Shown here piece after piece: positions 7,212 through 10,698 of a DNA stretch of 10,698 nucleotides; within the stretch, counting starts at the first letter, position 1, and every line of letters starts with the position of its first letter. This DNA comes from VGDP01 sp040905845 (GTDB lineage: Bacteria; Pseudomonadota; Alphaproteobacteria; SP197): the NCBI GenBank assembly GCA_040905845.1, contig JBBDQV010000035.1, forward strand, positions 1 to 10,698, written 5' to 3'. The translations under genes and the position numbers were made by a program. The notes beneath the pieces were generated by a model, which had not been told where the DNA came from, searched no databases, and was given only the letters and a program-made list of their open reading frames with translations.

Positions 7212-7463
7212 ATGGCGAAGGGTAAGGGCGCGGGAGACGTCGCGCAGATGTCGTTCGAGGACGCGCTGGCCGAGCTCGAGGCCATCGTTCAGACCCTCGA
7301 GCGCGGCGAGGGCAAGCTCGACGAGGCGATCGACGCCTACGAGCGCGGCATCGCGCTGAAGCGCCACTGCGAGACCAAGCTGGCCGAGGCCCAGGCCAAG
7401 ATCGAGCGGATCGTCCTGGCGCCCGACGGCACGGTGCGCGCCGAGCCCATGGCGGAAAGCTGA
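7212..7463 (+). CDS. xseB: Exodeoxyribonuclease VII small subunit
   Basis: This 83-residue protein matches XseB in length and pattern. Several XseB chains bind one XseA catalytic chain to form exonuclease VII, which cuts single-stranded DNA from both ends in the cytosol. The core MSFEDALAELEAIVQTLE (13-30), then GEGKLDEAIDAYERGIAL and KLAEAQAKIERI, gives the two-helix family fold, followed by a short polar tail. The ATG at 7212 has a GGAACGG site just upstream. The next gene, ispA, starts 7 bases after the stop. xseA is not in the window; xseB lying beside ispA and dxs, away from xseA, is common in Proteobacteria. Confidence 0.93.
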   Translation: MAKGKGAGDVAQMSFEDALAELEAIVQTLERGEGKLDEAIDAYERGIALKRHCETKLAEAQAKIERIVLAPDGTVRAEPMAES

Positions 7464-7470
7464 CGCCGTC

Positions 7471-8358
7471 TTGAACGCGGTCGACAGCGGACTCGCCGAA
7501 ATCGCCCGGGCCGTGGAAGGCGCGCTCGACGCGCTGTTGCCCGACGGCCGAGGCGCCGAACGCCGCCTGTTCGAGGCGATGCGCTACGCCACCCTCGGCG
7601 GCGGCAAGCGACTGCGCCCCTTCCTCGCCGTTTCCGCCGCCCGGCTGCTCGGCGGGCCGGACGCGCGGTCCTTGCGCGTCGCGGCGGCGCTCGAGATGAT
7701 CCACTGCTACAGCCTGGTCCACGACGACTTGCCGGCCATGGACGACGACGCGCTTCGTCGGGGCCGGCCGACGTGCCACATCGCGTTCGACGAGGCAACG
7801 GCGATCCTGGCGGGCGATGCCCTGCTGACGCTCGCGTTCCAGATCGTCGCCGAGCCGCCGACCCACCCCGATGGCGCGGTGCGCGCCGAGCTCGCGCTCG
7901 TGCTCGCCCGGGCCGCGGGCGCCGCCGGCATGGTCGGCGGCCAGATGACCGACATCGAGGCCGAGAGCCGCGCGCTCGACGAGCCCGAGATCCGCCGGCT
8001 CCAGGCGCTCAAGACCGGCTCCCTCATCACCTGCGCCTGCGAGGCGGGCGCGATCGTCGCGGGGGCTTGCGCGGCCGACCGCACCGCCCTCCGCGCATAC
8101 GGCGCCCACCTCGGCGCCGCGTTCCAGATCATCGACGATATCCTTGACGCCTCGGGCAGCGCGGTCAAGATGGGCAAGGCGGTCGGCAAGGACGCCGAGG
8201 CCGGGAAGGCGACGCTGGTCGCGGTCCTGGGCCTCGAAGCGGCACGAGCGGACGCGCGTCGCGAGGCCGACGCGGCGATCGCCAGCCTCGCCGGGTTCGG
8301 CGCCGGCGCACGCTCGCTGCGCGAGGTCGCCGAGTTCGTCGTCTCCCGGGATCACTGA
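7471..8358 (+). CDS. ispA: Farnesyl diphosphate synthase (geranyltranstransferase)
   Basis: This 295-residue all-helical prenyl synthase condenses IPP with DMAPP and then with geranyl diphosphate to give farnesyl diphosphate, the precursor of quinone side chains, undecaprenyl carrier and hopanoids. GGGKRLRP (43-50) binds IPP. The first aspartate-rich motif DDLPAMDDD (85-93) has the two-residue insert of bacterial FPP synthases, and the second is DDILD (222-226). The fifth residue before the first motif is Y80, an aromatic at the position that limits chain length to C15 in this class. GKDAEAGKAT (239-248) is also typical. The start is a TTG at 7471, 7 bases after the xseB stop, with a GGAAAG-like site inside the end of xseB; no nearby ATG gives a better N terminus. 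A GGPP synthase is possible but less likely. Confidence 0.93.
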   Translation: MNAVDSGLAEIARAVEGALDALLPDGRGAERRLFEAMRYATLGGGKRLRPFLAVSAARLLGGPDARSLRVAAALEMIHCYSLVHDDLPAMDDDALRRGRPTCHIAFDEATAILAGDALLTLAFQIVAEPPTHPDGAVRAELALVLARAAGAAGMVGGQMTDIEAESRALDEPEIRRLQALKTGSLITCACEAGAIVAGACAADRTALRAYGAHLGAAFQIIDDILDASGSAVKMGKAVGKDAEAGKATLVAVLGLEAARADARREADAAIASLAGFGAGARSLREVAEFVVSRDH

Positions 8359-8364
8359 GAGGAA
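8357..8364 (+). promoter_or_regulatory. Ribosome binding site of dxs, overlapping the ispA stop
   Basis: GAGAGGAA overlaps the last two bases of the ispA TGA. Its AGGA core ends 7 bases before the GTG at 8371. It is the strongest Shine-Dalgarno sequence in the cluster and decides the GTG as the dxs start. Confidence 0.65.
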
Positions 8365-8370
8365 CCCAAC

Positions 8371-10287
8371 GTGAACACCCAGAGCCCGACGCCGCTCCTC
8401 GATCAGGTCCAATCGCCGGCCGAGCTCAGGCGCCTCAAGCCCGAGCAGCTGCGCCAGCTCGCCGATGAACTGCGTTACGAGACGATCGCCTCCGTCTCGA
8501 AGACCGGCGGGCACCTCGGTGCCGGGCTTGGCGTCGTCGAGCTCACCGTCGCCCTGCACCACACCTTCGAGACCCCGCGCGACAAGCTGATCTGGGACGT
8601 CGGCCACCAGGCCTACCCGCACAAGATCCTGACCGGCCGGCGCGACCGCATCCGCACGATCCGCCAGCCGGGCGGGCTCTCGGGCTTCACCCGGCGCGCC
8701 GAGAGCGAGTACGACCCGTTCGGCGCGGCGCACTCCTCGACCTCGATCTCGGCCGGGCTCGGCATGGCCGTGGCGCGCGACCTCAAGGGCGAGGACTTCG
8801 ACGTAGTTTGCGTCATCGGCGACGGCGCCATGAGCGCGGGCATGGCCTACGAGGCCATGAACAACGCCGGCTCGGCCCATTCACGGCTGATCGTCATCCT
8901 CAACGACAACGACATGTCGATCGCGCCGCCCGTGGGCGCGATGAGCGCGTACCTGTCGCGGCTCCTGTCGTCGAAATCCTACTTGAGCCTGCGCGAGATC
9001 GCCGGGCAGATCGCCTCGCACTTCCCGAAGGGGGTCGAGAAGGCGGCGCGCCGGCTCGAGGAGTATGCCAAGGGGCTGACCGCTGGCGGCACCTTGTTCG
9101 AGGAGCTGGGCTTCTACTACATCGGCCCGCTCGACGGTCACAACCTCGATCACCTGCTGCCGGTGCTGCGCAACGTGCGCGACAACCGCGCCGAGCGCGC
9201 GGTGCTGATCCACGTCGTGACCCAGAAGGGCAAGGGCTACGAGCCGGCCGAGAAGTCGGCCGACAAGTACCACGGCGTCACCAAGTTCGACGTGGTGACC
9301 GGGGCGCAGGCCAAGTCGGAGCCCAAGGCGCCGAGCTATACCGCCGTGTTCGCCGAGGCGCTGATCGCCGAGGCCGAGGCCGATCCGCGCATCGTCGCGG
9401 TCACCGCCGCCATGCCCTCGGGCACCGGGCTCGACAAGTTCGCCAAGCGGTTCCCCGACCGCTGCTTCGACGTGGGCATCGCCGAGCAGCACGGCGTGAC
9501 CTTCTGCGCCGGCATGGCGTGCGAGGGGCTGCGGCCGTTCGCCACGATCTACTCGACCTTCCTGCAGCGCGCCTACGACCAGGTCGTCCACGACGTGGCG
9601 ATTCAGTCGCTTCCCGTCCGCTTCGCCATGGACCGGGCCGGGCTCGTCGGCGCCGACGGCGCGACCCACGCCGGCTCGTTCGACGTCGCCTACCTAGCGA
9701 CGCTGCCCAACTTCGTCGTCATGGCGCCGGCCGACGAGGTCGAGCTGATGCACATGGTGGCGACCGCGGCCGGGATCGACGACCGGCCCTCGGCGTTCCG
9801 CTACCCGCGCGGCGAGGGCGTCGGCCTCGAGCGGCCCAAGCGCGGCCAGCCGCTCCCGCTCGGCAAGGGCCGCGTCGTGCGCGAAGGCACCAAGATCGCG
9901 ATCCTGTCGTTCGGCACCCGGCTCGCCGAGGCGCTTAAGGCGGCCGACGAGCTGGCCGCGCGCGGGCTCTCGACCACGGTCGCGGACGCGCGCTTCTGCA
10001 AGCCGCTCGATCAGGCGCTGGTGCGCAGGCTCGCGCTCGAGCACGAGGTGCTGATCACGATCGAGGAAGGCTCGATCGGCGGCTTCGCCGCCCACGTTTT
10101 CCAGTTCCTTGCGGTCAACGGCCTGCTCGAGAACGGCCTCAAGGTGCGGCCGATGATGTTGCCCGACGTCTTCATCGACCACGGCACGCCCATGGGCCAG
10201 TACGACGAGGCCGGGCTCAACGCAGCGCACATCGTCGCCACCGCGCTCGCCGCCCTGGGCCGCGCCGAAGGGGCCGCCAGGGCCTGA
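8371..10287 (+). CDS. dxs: 1-deoxy-D-xylulose-5-phosphate synthase
   Basis: This 638-residue, full-length DXS is a thiamine-diphosphate enzyme. It joins pyruvate and glyceraldehyde 3-phosphate to DXP with release of CO2, the first and often rate-setting step of the MEP pathway and also a source of thiamine and pyridoxal precursors. The N-terminal domain has GGHLGAGLG (46-54) with H48, DVGHQAYPHKILTGR (76-90), and the ThDP/Mg site GDGAMSAGMAYEAMNNAG (150-167). IGPLDGHN (251-258) and KYHGV (299-303) follow. The middle domain has DVGIAEQH (367-374) with catalytic E372, and DRAGLVGADGATHAG (421-435) with H433. The C-terminal transketolase domain includes EEGSIGGF (565-572). The GTG start at 8371 has a strong GAGAGGAA site and lies 12 bases after ispA. 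No insertion, truncation or missing catalytic residue was seen. Confidence 0.96.
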   Translation: MNTQSPTPLLDQVQSPAELRRLKPEQLRQLADELRYETIASVSKTGGHLGAGLGVVELTVALHHTFETPRDKLIWDVGHQAYPHKILTGRRDRIRTIRQPGGLSGFTRRAESEYDPFGAAHSSTSISAGLGMAVARDLKGEDFDVVCVIGDGAMSAGMAYEAMNNAGSAHSRLIVILNDNDMSIAPPVGAMSAYLSRLLSSKSYLSLREIAGQIASHFPKGVEKAARRLEEYAKGLTAGGTLFEELGFYYIGPLDGHNLDHLLPVLRNVRDNRAERAVLIHVVTQKGKGYEPAEKSADKYHGVTKFDVVTGAQAKSEPKAPSYTAVFAEALIAEAEADPRIVAVTAAMPSGTGLDKFAKRFPDRCFDVGIAEQHGVTFCAGMACEGLRPFATIYSTFLQRAYDQVVHDVAIQSLPVRFAMDRAGLVGADGATHAGSFDVAYLATLPNFVVMAPADEVELMHMVATAAGIDDRPSAFRYPRGEGVGLERPKRGQPLPLGKGRVVREGTKIAILSFGTRLAEALKAADELAARGLSTTVADARFCKPLDQALVRRLALEHEVLITIEEGSIGGFAAHVFQFLAVNGLLENGLKVRPMMLPDVFIDHGTPMGQYDEAGLNAAHIVATALAALGRAEGAARA

Positions 10288-10295
10288 CGGGATTG

Positions 10296-10698
10296 GTGGC
10301 GCGCAAGTCCCGCCTCGATCAGCTCCTCGTCGCGCGCGGCCTGGCGGAGAGTCGGGCCAAGGCCCAGGCCTTGGTCATCGCCGGGCTCGTCTTCGCCGGC
10401 GAGCGGCGGCTCGACAAGCCGGGTGAGGCGGTCGCNNNNNNNNNNTGCGCGGCGCCGCGCACCCCTGGGTCGGGCGCGGCGGGGTCAAGCTCGCCCACGC
10501 GCTCGATCGCTTCGGCATCGACCCGGCGGGCTTGGCTTGCCTCGACCTCGGCGCCTCGACCGGCGGCTTCACCGACGTGCTGCTCGCGCGCGGGGCCCGG
10601 CGCGTCTACGCCGTCGACGTTGGGCGGGGCCAGCTCGCCTGGAAGCTCAGGCGGGACGCGCGCGTCGTGGTGCTCGAACGGACCAACGCGCGCGCCCT
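10296..10698 (+). CDS. tlyA: TlyA-family rRNA (cytidine-2'-O)-methyltransferase, 5' part, broken by an N run
   Basis: This is the N-terminal part of a TlyA-type protein, which uses SAM to methylate ribose 2'-OH groups in rRNA; it runs off the window. The first segment (10296-10436) encodes an S4 RNA-binding domain beginning as MARKSRLDQLLVARGLAESR and ending LDKPGEAVA. After the gap the protein resumes as LRGAAHPWVGRGGVKLAHAL, followed by the Rossmann/SAM motif CLDLGASTGGFTDVLL (from 10538), VYAVDVGRGQLAWKL and ERTNARA at the edge. The two segments are in different frames with ten N between them, so the true gap length must be 2 + 3k bases. The frame break is best explained by the placeholder, not by a pseudogene. 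I chose the GTG at 10296, 8 bases after dxs; the TTG at 10293 directly before it is in frame and also possible. tlyA after dxs is common in Alphaproteobacteria. Confidence 0.85.
   Translation, partial: MARKSRLDQLLVARGLAESRAKAQALVIAGLVFAGERRLDKPGEAVXXXXCAAPRTPGSGAAGSSSPTRSIASASTRRAWLASTSAPRPAASPTCCSRAGPGASTPSTLGGASSPGSSGGTRASWCSNGPTRAP
10436..10445. other. Assembly gap placeholder (10 N) inside tlyA
   Basis: Exactly ten N, following codons GTC GC(N) and preceding (N)TG CGC GGC. The upstream and downstream frames of tlyA differ, so the real number of missing bases cannot be ten. Family members usually carry about five to eight residues here, which suggests roughly 17-26 missing bases. Confidence 0.85.

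Noticed and set aside
7006..8880. Minus-strand open frame of 624 codons across xseB, ispA and part of dxs
   Set aside because: Antisense shadow; all three plus-strand genes are well recognised with intact motifs.
8808..9938. Second plus-strand frame inside dxs (376 codons)
   Set aside because: Arg-rich frame-shifted shadow of dxs, without its own ribosome binding site or any recognisable motif.

Overview
The window looks like a chromosomal piece of a high-GC alphaproteobacterium, probably Rhodospirillales-like and probably from a draft or metagenome assembly. The base composition, the codon choice and the gene string (HDAC-like amidohydrolase, xseB, ispA, dxs, tlyA) support that placement. 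Two runs of exactly ten N (6336-6345 and 10436-10445) are best read as scaffold gap placeholders.

Layout. Positions 1-198 hold no gene I can support, only a piece resembling a dispersed alphaproteobacterial palindrome (about 142-170). The left half is a minus-strand operon, read from right to left: an RND periplasmic adaptor with a signal peptide (4948-6114), an RND inner-membrane permease (1761-4925) and a class I acyl-CoA/fatty-acid ligase (199-1764). The ligase start codon overlaps the permease stop codon. No outer-membrane TolC-type gene is present. At 6115-6197 a short divergent intergenic region separates this operon from the plus-strand genes.

The right half is a plus-strand cluster: a zinc-dependent HDAC/acetylpolyamine-amidohydrolase-like deacetylase (6198-7139, interrupted by the first N run), then xseB (7212-7463), ispA (7471-8358), dxs (8371-10287) and the 5' part of a TlyA-type rRNA methyltransferase (from about 10296 off the right edge, broken by the second N run). 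The genes from xseB to tlyA are separated by 7, 12 and about 8 bases, so they are very likely one transcript. Dxs makes DXP, the entry step of the MEP isoprenoid pathway, and IspA condenses the resulting C5 units to farnesyl diphosphate. XseB is the small subunit of exonuclease VII. TlyA modifies rRNA.

I see no clear evidence for a new biological system, mobile element or CRISPR array. The points most worth a second look are the translational overlap of an acyl-CoA ligase with an RND pump, the substituted proton-relay residues of that pump, a five-residue shortening in the ligase N-terminal domain, and the two N runs. One N run can be collapsed in frame, and the other hides a frame change.
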